A stretch of DNA of 64,000 bases. Source: Dromiciops gliroides (Eukaryota; Chordata; Mammalia; Microbiotheria; Microbiotheriidae). The DNA lies in NCBI RefSeq assembly GCF_019393635.1, contig NC_057861.1, positions 191,286,026 to 191,350,025 on the forward strand. Direction: 5' to 3'. Position 1 is the first letter of the stretch. The number at the start of each line of letters is the position of its first letter. Shown one piece after another: positions 29,787-40,228 of this stretch. Below the pieces are notes generated by a model that searched no databases, was not told where the DNA came from, and saw only the letters and a program-made list of their open reading frames with translations. The position numbers and the translations under genes are program-made.

Positions 29787-30019
29787 TCAATAACTTTTTA
29801 AAAATTGCATTTACCCTTGTTCTAATTTTTCAAATGACTGAAACACATGAATATCAAATCACATAAAATAAAATTATGGCAATACAAAATAAAAAATGGA
29901 GTGTAGATAACAGTAGGTCTGGCCACATCACTTTTTTTTTAGTGCAAGAGAATACATTTTTATAATTTAAGATGCCTTTACCATTTAAAGCTGAGATGAG
30001 AGAAATATTCTAGTGAAAG

Positions 30020-30400
30020 GAAGATCAGCCTTAGAAATGAGAAACTTGGGTTTTAATTCAGTTTCTCTAACTTGCTAGCTTTGTGTCAATGAATAAGTCA
30101 TTTGATTTCTGGGCCTTCAATTTCCTCATCTACAAAATCAGGCAAATAACCATAAATAAACACACTTTATAGGATTGTTTGGAGAATAAAATGATATAAA
30201 TGTATAGCTGGAAGGGATGGATCTCAAAGATGAGAGTCCAACCACCCCATTTTGCAGATATGGAAATGGGTGGCCAAAGAGGTTGAATGACTTGCCCAGG
30301 GTCACACATTCAGCAAGTGTCTGAAACAGGGTTTAAACCCAGGTCTTGCTGACTCCAAGTTCATTAGGTCATCATGCCTCTAGTTTCATTTCAGGTTAAA
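30020..30400. mobile_element. Two MIR-type fragments, shared by both duplicates
   Basis: 30020-30200 forward (CAATTTCCTCATCTACAAAA) and 30210-30400 reverse (TTGCCCAGGGTCACACATTC). The same pair lies at 51265-51470 and 51485-51660, so they predate the duplication. Confidence 0.75.
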
Positions 30401-30549
30401 AATTATATGCCCATGTCACATCAAACAGTGGTTAATCTGAGAAAGAAACTCTTCTCCTTTATACTTAGAACCTTCACAGAATTGTAGAAAAGTTTATGAT
30501 GCTCTTTCTGAATGTCAATCAGTATTCACTAAATGCCTGACTCCAAAGC

Positions 30550-30842
30550 TTGGGTAGCTAGTGGATAGAGCAAGAGTCCTGAAGTTGGGAGGACCTGAGT
30601 TCAAATCTTACCTCAGACACTAGTTGTATGATCCTGGGCAAGTCACTTACCCCTGATTGCCTTAAAAAACAGCTGGGGCCATCTCCAGTCATCCTGATAC
30701 ATAGCTTGACACCAGACCTAGATGGCTCTGGAGGGCAGAGTGAGGTTAGTGATGTTGCATAGCCCTCCCTCAATTAAATCCAATTCACTGTAAGTCATGA
30801 TATCACCTCCCAATGTCATGGTCCTATGAAGGACCAACAATA
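30550..30842 (+). mobile_element. CORE-SINE with a different, longer tail
   Basis: The first 110 bases match the short SINE head, then unrelated sequence (CATCTCCAGTCATCCTGATA, GATGGCTCTGGAGG, AATGTCATGGTCC) runs to an (AACAATA) tail. Target duplication ACTCCAAAGC at 30540-30549 and 30843-30852. The distal copy keeps the empty site (AACTCCAAAGC, 51969). Confidence 0.85.
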
Positions 30843-30907
30843 ACTCCAAAGCCTAGAGTAAACTAATTTGGTGTGATGCTCTCCTAAGGATACTTTGTTT
30901 TTGATTC

Positions 30908-31055
30908 TTTTTTTTTTTTTATGGTGGGGTGATGAGGGTTAAGCGACTTCCCCAGAGTCACACAGCTAGTAAGTGTCAAGTGTCTGACACTGGATTTGAA
31001 TTCAGGTCCTCCTGAATCCAGGACTGGTGCTTTATCCATTGTGCCACCTAGATGC
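30908..31055 (-). mobile_element. Short CORE-SINE
   Basis: Flanked by GATACTTTGTTTTT (30890) and GATACTTTATTTTT (31059). Absent from the matching distal site near 52020. Confidence 0.92.
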
Positions 31056-31072
31056 TCTGATACTTTATTTTT

Positions 31073-31231
31073 ATTTTATTTATTTATTTTTTTTTGGTGA
31101 GGCAATTGGGGTTAAGTGACTTGCCCAGGGTCACACAGCTAGGAAGTGTTAATTTTCTGAGGCCAGATTTGAACTCAGGTCCTCCTGAATCCAGGACCGG
31201 TGCTCTATCCACTGTGCCACTTAGCTGCCCC
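31073..31231 (-). mobile_element. Short CORE-SINE reusing the previous copy's flank
   Basis: Perfect 17-bp duplication TCTGATACTTTATTTTT at 31056-31072 and 31232-31248. The target is the right flank of the preceding SINE, so this one came later. Confidence 0.94.
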
Positions 31232-31249
31232 TCTGATACTTTATTTTTG

Positions 31250-32360
31250 AAGAAAGATTCCTGAATACTATTCTTTTATTAGTTGTCATATTAATCTCTA
31301 TAACAGAGATTATCTACTTGTCCAGTGTTTGGTGCCACAGCTATCAAAGGACCAACCTTCATCCTTTAATGCATCTGTTTTAGGGATTAGGATGCCCAGG
31401 AAGGTCACCCTGGCACTAAGGGGAAATACTGTATGTCCTATGGAATGGCAATGCTACATATAAATGTGAATTCTTACTTTTCTGAAGCACATTTAGCTTT
31501 ATTACCTAAAAACTATATTACAAATTCCATGTATTCTTATCTTTACTTTATGTATGTAAATTAATGAAGGCACAAGGATTATACAAGGTCATAGTTAATT
31601 AGTAACAGAGCCAGTCTTAGAACTCTGCCATCCAAACTCCACTATCTGTTCTCTGATTATCAATAAATTATTACTGAGATATGCAATCACTATTCATTTC
31701 AGTCATGTCATTTCAATATCAATGGAACTTCATCTCTCTGTACTAAAATCTATTATAGTTCTCAGCTTCATAAGTTCTATATTCAACTCACTGACTTAAT
31801 TTTTTTTTTCACTGACTTAATTTTGAGTGAAAAGGGTATAACTACTATGTGTAGATATTTAAATTAGGCATTATAAAAATGTTAAGGAAGAAAAACAGAA
31901 ACACTTTGATGCAAAAGTAATTACTAAATACTCAGAAAATGAATTGAACTTTAAAAGCACCTAATGTGTTACTGTTCTTTACCCTACATGAGGCATGAAA
32001 AAAATCTAAATTAAAAACATTTTTTTGTTCTTCCTGACATAAACTTGGATTAAAAAGATATTCACAAAAGGTCAAAACCACTTAGAATTAGAAGGTATTT
32101 GAAAGGGATTTGTTAATTGTAAAGCTCCTTATATCATAGGATAGGGTGGGTTCTTAACATTCTTTTCATTGTCACAGAGCAGTGAATACATTTTAGAATA
32201 TTTTTGTCCAAATAATTTCAAAATCATTATAGAATGCTTCTAGGAGTTGGGTAGATGCTAGGAGTTTGGAAAGTAGCTGCAAAGGAGTACATCTCATAAT
32301 TGAGCCAAAGGCATCCAGTAGAAATGATCAGTGTTCCTACGCACATCTGGACATATTCTG
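31250..32360. other. Single-copy part of the proximal duplicate
   Basis: Aligns with 52050-53110 (for example GATCATCAGTAAATCAGTAC against GATTATCAATAAATTATTAC) up to about 32100. No exon lies in it. Confidence 0.6.
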
Positions 32361-32374
32361 ATGCCTGCTAAAGT

Positions 32375-32529
32375 TTTTTTGTTTTTGTTTTTTGGGGGTT
32401 TTTTTGGTGAGGCAATTGGGGTTAAGTGACTTGCCCAGGGTCACACAGCTAGTAAGTGTTAAGTGTCTGAGGTCAGATTTAAACTCAGGTCCTCCTGAAT
32501 CCAGGGCCAGTGCTCTATCCACTGCCCCA
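32375..32529 (-). mobile_element. Short CORE-SINE
   Basis: Target duplication CCTGCTAAAGT at 32364-32374 and 32530-32540. Confidence 0.94.
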
Positions 32530-32999
32530 CCTGCTAAAGTATTAATAGAAAACACCTCTCATCCTCCCACAGTGGAAAGTTGAATAGAGGAAAGAGCTGC
32601 ACCTTTTTGTATGTCTACAGGAAAGAAATCAATTTTGGGCATCAGACCAAAAGCATAGGTTCTTCACAGTTTTTTGGTCTTGAATTTCTAGTTTATGGAA
32701 CCTTTTGCAGAATAATATTTTTTAAATGAATAAGTTAAAATACATAGGATAACAAAGGAAACCAATTCTATTGAAATACAGTTATCTACATTTGGAAAAA
32801 AAAATGTTCCCATCCAAGGTTAAGAACGCCAACCTTATTGTGAGAGAAGATTGCTAGTTTAAAATGAATATTACAGTGTAAGTCTTTTGTCAAGATATTC
32901 TGGTTTACACCATAAAGAAAACTACTACCTTTTCCCAATATGGTATGGTTTATTTTTTGCTGAAACTTTTGTTCTACTTCATGTAGAAATGGATGAGTC

Positions 33000-33153
33000 G
33001 GGGCAGCTAGGTGGCGCAGTGGATAAAGCACCGCTCTGGAGTCAGGAGGACCTGAGTTCAAATCTGGCCTCACACACTTAACACTTAACTAGCTGTGTGA
33101 CCCTAGGCAAGTCACTTAACCCTAATTGCCTCACAAAAAAAAAAAGAAAAAAA
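33000..33153 (+). mobile_element. Short CORE-SINE, first of three at one site
   Basis: Preceded by GAAATGGATGAGTC (32986-32999) and followed by the same string (33154-33167). Confidence 0.95.
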
Positions 33154-33167
33154 GAAATGGATGAGTC

Positions 33168-33330
33168 GGGGGTGGCTAGGTGGCACAGTAGATAAGCACC
33201 GGCCCTGGATTCAGGAGTACCTGAGTTCAAAAACTGCCTCAGACACTTAACTAGCTGTGTGACCCTGGGCAAGTCACTTAACCCCCATTGCCCCACCAAA
33301 AAAACAAAAAACAAAAAAAACAAAAAAAAA
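33168..33330 (+). mobile_element. Short CORE-SINE, second of three at one site
   Basis: Flanked by GAAATGGATGAGTC (33154) and GAAATGGATGAG (33331). Lacks part of the core (CACTTAACACTTA). Confidence 0.95.
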
Positions 33331-33342
33331 GAAATGGATGAG

Positions 33343-33493
33343 GGGCAGCTAGGTGGCGCAGTGGATAGAGCACTGGCCCTGGAGTCAGGAGGACCTGAGT
33401 TCAAATCTGACCTCAGACACTTAACACTTACTAGCTGTGTGACCCTGGGCAAGTCACTTAACCCCAATTGCCTCACTAAAAAAAAAAAAAAAA
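33343..33493 (+). mobile_element. Short CORE-SINE, third of three at one site
   Basis: Flanked by GAAATGGATGAG (33331-33342) and GAAATGGATGAGTC (33494-33507). Closest of the three to the local consensus. Confidence 0.95.
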
Positions 33494-33691
33494 GAAATGG
33501 ATGAGTCATGTGTGTTCCAGGGCAAGAGTTCTCAGAACAACTCATTTTAACAGAGATTGCAAAGCAAGATGTAAATCACAATTTATTCCTTCATTTCAGG
33601 TCTCATGGTTTAAAGAATAATTCAGATTGATAAACAACTGAGTTGAAATTTACCTTCTAATTCTCTCGAGTTTGCACTCAGTTCCCTCAGC

Positions 33692-34000
33692 TGCCAACAT
33701 TCAGAATGACACTCGCCACTTTGTGGACATGTAGGTGCCTCAGAAATGCTCTGGGAACAACAGGATCATCCAGACCAAGGACCATGCGTCCATCCAGATG
33801 AAGGTGGCCAAGGTTGACAAGGTCACAGGCAGATTCAATGACCAATTTAAAACTTAAGCAATTTGTGAAGCAATTCATAGAATGGGAGAATCTGATGACT
33901 CTATTTTCCAGCTGGCAAAAAATGATGGTATTGTTTCAAAGAATTTCTAATTGAAGAAATTTTGTGGAATATATCTTAATAAATCAGAAAAATTGCAAAA
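33692..34000 (+). pseudogene. RPS21P: RPS21 processed pseudogene
   Basis: Without introns, the + strand reads QNDTRHFVDM, stop, [52 protein letters not shown] and NDGIVSKNF with TAA at 33948-33950. This matches 40S ribosomal protein S21 (83 aa) nearly end to end. The initiator ATG is ATT (33699) and two in-frame TAGs/TAAs are present. It begins within about 50 bases of the end of the inverted block. Confidence 0.92.
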
Positions 34001-34178
34001 AAATATAATGTAATATTATTGCACCATAATAAATGATAAAAGGAATACTTTTAGAATAATATGGGAAGACTTATATGAACTAATTCAGAGTGAAGTGAAT
34101 GGAAAAACTAGAACAATTTGCATAATAACATTATAAAGAAAAATAACTTTAAAAAACAAGAATTTTGACATTTGAAAT
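33985..34178 (+). mobile_element. L1 3' fragment next to a solo LTR
   Basis: AATGTAATATTATTGCACC and TTCAGAGTGAAGTGAATGG match 60710-60830 of the old L1 patchwork. Sequence to the right of the LTR (34773-34900) looks like its continuation. It could instead be part of the segmental duplication. Confidence 0.55.
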
Positions 34179-34772
34179 TGTTATGGGCTCGGAGCACCCC
34201 AGAAGTTCTCTGGGGGTATATCAAAGAACCTTCTCCTTGAGAAACTAATCCAAAGTACAGACACACCTAAAGAGATAAGTAGAACCTGATCAAAACAGAG
34301 CTAGCTCCAGGACTCCCACCTTCCATTCTAGTCTCCCTCACCCCTGGGGAGATAAATTTGGGTGTGGCTGCTGCCTTTGTGTCCTGAGGAGAGAGATGGC
34401 TTGAGAGATCTGCAGCCACCCCTCACCCAAGTCCTCCAGCCACCACCAGTAGAGGATGGTCCTCCCTCACTAAGGGAACTTTCCACAGTCAGATGGTCAC
34501 CCTCATCAGTCCTCTATAAAAGTACCTGCCTGTCTCCTGCTCGAGGAGATTGGCATCTCAGAGCCACACTCTATGCCATGCCTTTCTCCCCATGAGAAGA
34601 AGTCCAAGGATTTCTCTCTTGGTTTTCCTTCCCCAGCCCCTAAATAAACTACTACCTTATTCTAATTGCTTTTGTGTGCAAGAGGGTGTAATTCTTTAAA
34701 AAGGAATTCCTAAGGACCCCAACCCCTACTCCTATCCCAAACCCCCTACCTTATTTTCCCCACATTATAACG
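34179..34772 (+). mobile_element. Solo LTR fossil (family B, copy 1)
   Basis: TGTTATGGGCTCGGAGC to CCCCACATTATAACG, about 590 bp. TATA-like CTCTATAAAAG and AATAAA are present. About 80% like 39341-39872 by eye. No coding region. Confidence 0.8.
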
Positions 34773-34954
34773 ATCGACTGTAAATTCAAAGAACTGATGA
34801 AAAAAGGTGATGGGGATTTGTTTCTCTTGACTATGTGTATTTGTACAAGAGTTTTGATTTAAAAAAATTTTTCAGTTGAAGAAGAGGTTTGAAGTGTTAG
34901 AAGGTACTTTACTCCAAATTCACCTCTAATCCTACAGGCTTTTTACTCCTTTTC

Positions 34955-36315
34955 TTTTTTTATATATTTTTCCACTTACATATAAAAACAATTTTTAATA
35001 TTCATTTAAAAATTTTTGAATTTCAAATTCTTATCCTTCCTCCCCTCTCACCTCATTGAGAAGGCGAACAATTTGACATAGATTATACATATGTAGTCAT
35101 GAAAAACATTATTTCTATATTAGTCATATTGTAAAAGAAAACAAAAAACCCCAAGAAAAATGAAGAAAGTATTTTTTTTTAAGTATGCTTCAATCTGTAT
35201 TCAGATTCTATTAGTTCTTCCCCTGGATGTAGATAGTGTTTTTCATCCTAAGTCCTTTAGAATTGTCTTAGATCATTTGTACCACTGAAAATAGCCAAGT
35301 CATTCACAGCTGATCATAATATAATACTGCTGTTAACTATGTACAATGTTTTTCTGGTTCTGCTTACTTCACTTCATGTAAGTCTTTCCATGTTATTCAG
35401 AAATCTGCCTGCTCATCATTGCATATAGCACAATAATATTCCATGAAAATCATATATCACAACTTATGCAGCCATTCTACAATTGATGGATATCCCCACA
35501 ATTTCCAATTCTTTGCCACTACAAAAAGAGCTGCTTTAAATATTTTTTATACAAATAGGTCCTTTTCCCTTGTCTTTGACCTCTTTGGGATATAGACCTG
35601 GTAGTGATATTGCTAGGTCAAAGGGTATGCATAGATTTATAACCCTTTTTTGGGGCAAAGTTCCAAATTGCTCCCCAGAAGAGTTAGATGAGTTCAAACT
35701 CCATCAAGGTGGTATCTCAGAGTTGTTTTAATGTACATTTCTCTAATTAAAAGTGATTTAGAGCATTTTTTTATATGAGTATAAATAGCTTTGATTTTTT
35801 TGGTCTGAAAATTGACTATTCATATCCTTTTACCATTGATCAATTGGGAAATATAAAGTTGTCTCCATTTTCTATATATTTGAGAAATGAGATCTTTATC
35901 AGAGAAGCTTGCTATAAAAAGTTTTTCACAATTATAATTACTGTGTATTTCCCTCTATCCTATTTCGCTCCATTTATCCTTGTCTTTCTCCTCTCATCCT
36001 GTCCCTTCTCAAATGTTTTTCTCCTGACAACAGCCTTCCCCAATATGCCCTCCTTTCTATAAGCCACCTCACCCATTCTCCTATCCCAGTAGCATAAGAT
36101 AGATTTTTGTACCCAACTGGGTGTGCATGTTACTCCCTCTTTGAGCCAATTCTGATGCAAGTTAGGTTCAAGCATTCTCTGCCACCCAGAATCTTGCCCT
36201 AACCTGTGAAAGCTCTTTCACACCTCTTTTATATGAGATAATTTACCTCATTCTACCTCTCCCTTCCCCATTCTCCCAATGTATCCTTCTTTCTCACCCC
36301 TGAATTTTTTTTCCA
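34955..36315 (-). mobile_element. Chimeric L1-type element (second copy)
   Basis: On the minus strand: purine-rich leader (about 36310-35945), junction near GATCTCATTTCTC (35890s), L1 ORF2 3' end to about 35400, and 3' UTR to 34955. Same order and joint as 4130-4680 plus 5515-6360. Confidence 0.78.
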
Positions 36316-36337
36316 CTCCTTTCCTTCCTTCCTTCTG

Positions 36338-37028
36338 TTTGGGGCAAACTGCCTCAGTTTACCCAAATAACTCGAGGAGATCACCAAGTCAAGCAGAGAC
36401 AAATTTATTACATTCCCGCGGGAATGGGCAAACTCAATAACTGAGTCACAATAGCTAATACATGCCTTGACCTTTTATAGGAATGTTGGTCAGAGGGGAA
36501 GTCCCCACGCACACTAGGGCAAGCTCACAATCTAACATCCAATCCTGTCTCACCCAGGGTGCATGTTTAGCTCGTGATCAATGTATGGAGACATGCATAC
36601 GTGTTCCAGGAACAAGGGGGAAAAGGGGAGGGGGAACAAGGTCAAACCAAAGGAAGAGGGGTAGTGACAGATGTTTCAGATCTCACAGTTCCCACTGACT
36701 CCCCTCTCACGGCCCCTTTCTCTAAAGATATTCAACTTGAATAACAGGAAGAGTCACTCAGGTGTTTCAGCATTGTTTTGTAGTCGTGTTAATTTTAGAA
36801 GGATGACAGGGTTAAAATTTATCTTTGGCTATGTTGGGAAATCAAAGAAATAGAATAAAGAATAAAAGAAGTTGGGACGCTAGGGTCAAGGGGATTCTGC
36901 TCTGAGAAAAAGAGACATGTCATTTAACATCTGGTCTCAACTTAATTGCCACATCCTGTGCTGAGCCTTGTCCTTTCTTCTTGAGTCCCAAGTATTGAAT
37001 TGGTGGGCAAACTCCCTGACCCACTCAA
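36338..37028 (-). mobile_element. LTR-like fossil (family D)
   Basis: On the minus strand it runs TGTTGAGTGGGTCAGGG to GTTTGCCCCAAACA, with TATAAAAGG and AATAAATTTGTC in the right places for an LTR. No target duplication found; a little internal sequence may follow to about 37200. Fossil. Confidence 0.6.
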
Positions 37029-37263
37029 CAGGGACTGGGGTTCTGACACATGATGGATTCCAGATAAAACTAAGATGTAGCTGACAAGTGGGAAGACTGA
37101 ACAGAAGTAAAAATGCTGTTAATTGGCAATAAAACTTAAAGGAGACAGTGAGAATTTGACAAGCAATAAACTTTTAAACTAACTATACTGGGGCGGGGCT
37201 GGGTACCTTCCAGACCCCATCCTAAGAGTTTAATCTGACTCAAATCCATAATCATCTCATACC

Positions 37264-37349
37264 TTTCCTTCCTTCCTTCCTTCCTTCCTTCCTTCCTTCC
37301 TTCCTTCCTTCCTTCCTTCCTTCCTTCCTTCCTTCCTTCCTTCCTTTCT
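37264..37349 (+). repeat. (CCTT)n microsatellite
   Basis: About 21 near-perfect tetramers, the expanded tail of the adjoining SINE. Confidence 0.97.
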
Positions 37350-37490
37350 TTCGTGAGGCAATTGGGGTTAAGTGACTTGCCAAGAGTCACATAGCTAGTA
37401 AGTGTTAAGTGTCTGAGGCCACATTTGAACTCAGATCCTCCTGAATCCTGGGCTGGTGCTCTATCCACTGTGCCACCTAGCAACCCCTCC
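37264..37490 (-). mobile_element. Short CORE-SINE with a (CCTT)n tail expansion
   Basis: SINE body 37350-37490 in reverse. Its 3' tail has grown into about 86 bases of pure CCTT (GGAA on the minus strand), 37264-37349, a probable length polymorphism. Confidence 0.93.
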
Positions 37491-37972
37491 ACTTCTTTTC
37501 AATATGGCTTCATAGTAAACAATGCTCTCTTCACTGCAAAATAATGCACTCTAAACAATATGTAAAAGTAAATATAGTCACTTTTTAAAGTTCAAAGGAT
37601 AAGGAATTAATGACACATTGTGTTATGTTGTTAAAACTTACACTTCAATATTAAAAGAAAAAAATTATACTTATTCTTTATGCTTAATCAAATGATAATT
37701 TAGATATTTACAACATGCCATTGCAATGTTTATATCCTGTACTTTGGACTGCTTAAAGATTACCCTTTTTTTTCCTGCTTGCAAAAAGACAATTATAAAA
37801 AGAAAAGAAACCACTGTCTTTAAGAGCTTCACAGTTCTAAAAGATGTTAACTTTTTCAACTGTAAAATTTCGATCCAGAGAGTTAACCTGGAAAAAAAAA
37901 GAGAAAAGGTTTATATTCAAGGAGGAATTTTCTAGAATGACTGAGAGATAAGGATTAGAAATTGTAGCTTAT

Positions 37973-38407
37973 TGTGGGAAATGTGGGTCTCCCCCTCAAA
38001 AGTTGAAAATGCTAATATTCACAAACAGGGTGGGCTCCTCCCAGTCTAAAAAGGGGTTGCTTTCCCTCCACCTTCCCAATGAACTGAATCACATGATGAG
38101 TGAGACTCTAGGCTGGGGGAAGAGTTTAAAGGGCTGTCTCTGTGTCGCCTCTCCCCACTGGCTACACTGCATTCTGATTGGCTAGTTTTTTGTGCCAGTG
38201 TCTTGGCACGCAAATTGTAACTGGGGAAGAAGGGAGGGGCCATCCATGTTAAAGGATAAAAGGGCTCAGGGGCCGACGTTTCACCTCCATTCCATTAGGG
38301 AACAGGGGAGGGGTGGGGGGGGGTTGTGCTATTCTCTCGAGAATGTAAATAAAGACCTTTGATATTCAACACTGAGTCCCAGAAATTTTTAAATGGGGTT
38401 GCTCACA
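37973..38407 (+). mobile_element. Solo LTR fossil (family C)
   Basis: TGTGGGAAATGTGGGTC to GGGTTGCTCACA, 435 bp, with 5-bp target duplication CTTAT (37968-37972, 38408-38412). GATAAAAGGG and AATAAAGACC are the TATA and poly-A regions. The distal duplicate has the empty site (ACCTATCACGTG, 62925). Confidence 0.88.
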
Positions 38408-38456
38408 CTTATCGTGTGATAAAAAAGATCATTCCCAAGTAAAACACTGCTATTTT

Positions 38457-38598
38457 TTTTTGATGGGACAATGAGGGTTAAGTGACTTGCCCAGAGTCAC
38501 ACAGCTAGTAAGTGTCAAGTGTCTGAGGTCGGATTTGAACTCAGGTCCTCCTGAATCCAGGGCCAGTGCTTTATCCACTGCATCACCTAGCTGCCTCC
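38457..38598 (-). mobile_element. Short CORE-SINE
   Basis: Target duplication AAAACACTGCTATTTT at 38441-38456 and 38599-38614. The distal site (CAAGTAACTACTGTTTT, 62941) is empty. Confidence 0.95.
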
Positions 38599-38863
38599 AA
38601 AACACTGCTATTTTGTTAGGGCATGAAATATTTGGTGAGAAAATAATCATTATTAATGGGGTTTTGGGAGAACCCCACCCTAATTTGAGGTTTTAGCTCA
38701 GAAACCTTCCCTGATCTCTTTCAAAGCCAGCCCAGAGACAATAGAAATCAGACTAACTCAGTAAAGTATAGACAATAGAAACCACACCTTTTTGAAAGTG
38801 CCTTTCCCCTCAGATGGTCTGTCTTTCACTAGACCCTGAGGTCTGCAAGATACAGCTCATTTT

Positions 38864-39065
38864 TCTTTTTTTTTTTCTTTTCTTTTCTTTTTCTTTTTTT
38901 TTTTTTTTTGGTTTTTTGGTTTTTTGCAGGCAATGGGAGTTAAGTGACTTGCCCAGGATCACACAGCTAGTAAGTGTCAAGTGTCTGAGGCCAGATTTGA
39001 ACTCCTGAATCCAGGGCCGGTGCTTTAACCACTGTGCCATCTAGTTGCCGCCCCCCCCCTCCCCT
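38864..39065 (-). mobile_element. Short CORE-SINE with a long pyrimidine tail
   Basis: Target duplication TACAGCTCATTTT (38851-38863, 39066-39078). About 60 bases of T/C-rich tail; inserted in an LTR. Confidence 0.94.
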
Positions 39066-39340
39066 TACAGCTCATTTTAATATGGACCACCCTCAGGTCA
39101 CATCAACCAATGGAATTGAATGATGCTAGTTAATTAGCTTTGAGCAATGTGTAAGCCCGCCCCTAGGGAAGGAGGAACTGGGGTGAACCACAGCAGGCTT
39201 TCGTTCTCTTGCTCTCTCTTGCACAGGCGACCAGCTTGAACTAGGCACACAATCTCCTCTCCCGCTTGGAAAAATGTATTAGATTTGTAACTAGTAGGGA
39301 AGTTGGGCAGACACATAGTCAACTCTTTACTAACATTTAA

Positions 39341-39872
39341 TGTTATAGCCCTGGGTACTCCAGAAGTTTTGTGGGGTAAATCAATAGAAACTTCTTGAGA
39401 AACAAAACCAAAGGACAGACACACCTAACCAATCTCCCCCACCCCTTGGGGAGATAAGATTAGGTGTGGCTGCTGCCTTTGTGACCTGAGGAGCAGTGAG
39501 ATGGCTTGAAAGATCCACAGCCACTCCTCACCCAACTCCTCCAGCCACTACCAGTGGGGGATGGTCCTCTCCCAATAGGGGAACTTTCCACAGTCAGACG
39601 ATCACCTCTTCGGACCACCATCGGACCTCTATATCTGCCTGTCTCCTGCTCAAGGAGATAGGTATTTCAGAGCCATGCTCTGTGACATGCTCTCTCCCTA
39701 AGAGAAGTCCAAGGATTTCTCTCTTGGTTTCCTTTCTCTAGGACTCTAAATAAATTATTATTTTATTCTAATTGGATTTGTGTGCAAGAGGGTGTAAATC
39801 TTTAAAGAGGAATTCCTAAGAACCCGTATACCAAACCCCTTTCCCAAACCCCCCACCAATTTCCCCATAACA
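39341..39872 (+). mobile_element. Solo LTR fossil (family B, copy 2)
   Basis: TGTTATAGCCCTGGG to CCCCATAACA with a 5-bp target duplication TTTAA (39336-39340, 39873-39877). Sits inside a family A LTR and is therefore younger than it. Confidence 0.88.
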
Positions 39873-40082
39873 TTTAACATGATTTAATAAATATGTAATG
39901 CTAAAAACTGGTGCAATAGCCATTAATTTATAACTAGCAATATCTTAGAAAACCCAACAAAGTTCTCCAATAATCTGGGCAGAAAAGGGCTAGTCCCCTC
40001 AATATTTCAAACAACACAATATATTATTATTATTATTACTAAATACTGAGCCAGAAAACTAAATCGGTCTTGAATCACACAA

Positions 40083-40228
40083 TTTTTTTTTCGTGGGACA
40101 ATGGGGGTTAAGTGACTTGCCCAGGGTCACACAGCTAGTAAGTGCCAAGTGTCTGAGGCCGGATTTGAACTCAGGCACTCCTGACTCCAGGGCCAGTGCT
40201 CTATCCACTGCACCACCTAGCTGCCCCT
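40083..40228 (-). mobile_element. Short CORE-SINE at the end of the proximal duplicate
   Basis: Follows GTCTTGAATCACACAA. A SINE in the same orientation follows the matching string in the distal copy (63040-63195). Confidence 0.92.

Larger units (their letters stand above)
32660..33650 (-). repeat. Inverted block within the proximal copy
   Basis: Reverse-complementing this stretch gives sequence collinear with 53105-53165, 54460-54600 and 55480-55640. Matching pieces include TTTCAATAGAATTGGTTTCC (55530s) and CTTGCTTTGCAATCTC (54490s). The parts holding exons 2 and 3 (53.2-54.4 kb) are missing. The direct match on the left stops near 32.1 kb; 32.1-32.66 kb has no clear partner. Confidence 0.75.
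38632..40022 (+). mobile_element. Solo LTR fossil (family A, copy 2) with nested insertions
   Basis: TGAGAAAATAATCATTA start, AAACTGGTGCAATAGCC in the right half and a GGCAGAAAAG region near the end, parallel to 4680-5514. A SINE (38864-39065) and a different LTR (39341-39872) are nested inside. The distal duplicate lacks it. Confidence 0.62.
27880..40080. repeat. Proximal copy of a segmental duplication
   Basis: Non-repeat sequence here matches the distal copy (47.6-63.0 kb) block by block: 27.88-32.1 kb with 47.62-53.1 kb direct; 32.66-33.65 kb with 53.1-55.64 kb in inverse orientation; 37.49-37.97 and 38.41-38.45 kb with 62.42-62.96 kb direct; 40.03-40.08 kb with 62.98-63.03 kb direct. 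I estimate roughly 75-85% identity by eye. SINE, LTR and L1 insertions account for most length differences. Confidence 0.8.

Noticed and set aside
36483-36698. 71-codon open frame in an LTR-like region
   Set aside because: No viral domain recognised and the frame lies in LTR-type non-coding sequence.
37264-37349. Regular tetramer array considered as a CRISPR or satellite
   Set aside because: Pure CCTT units with no spacers, attached to a SINE tail: a microsatellite.
37136-37492. Open frame with KEGRKEGRKEGR repeats
   Set aside because: Translation of the (CCTT)n tract and the SINE.
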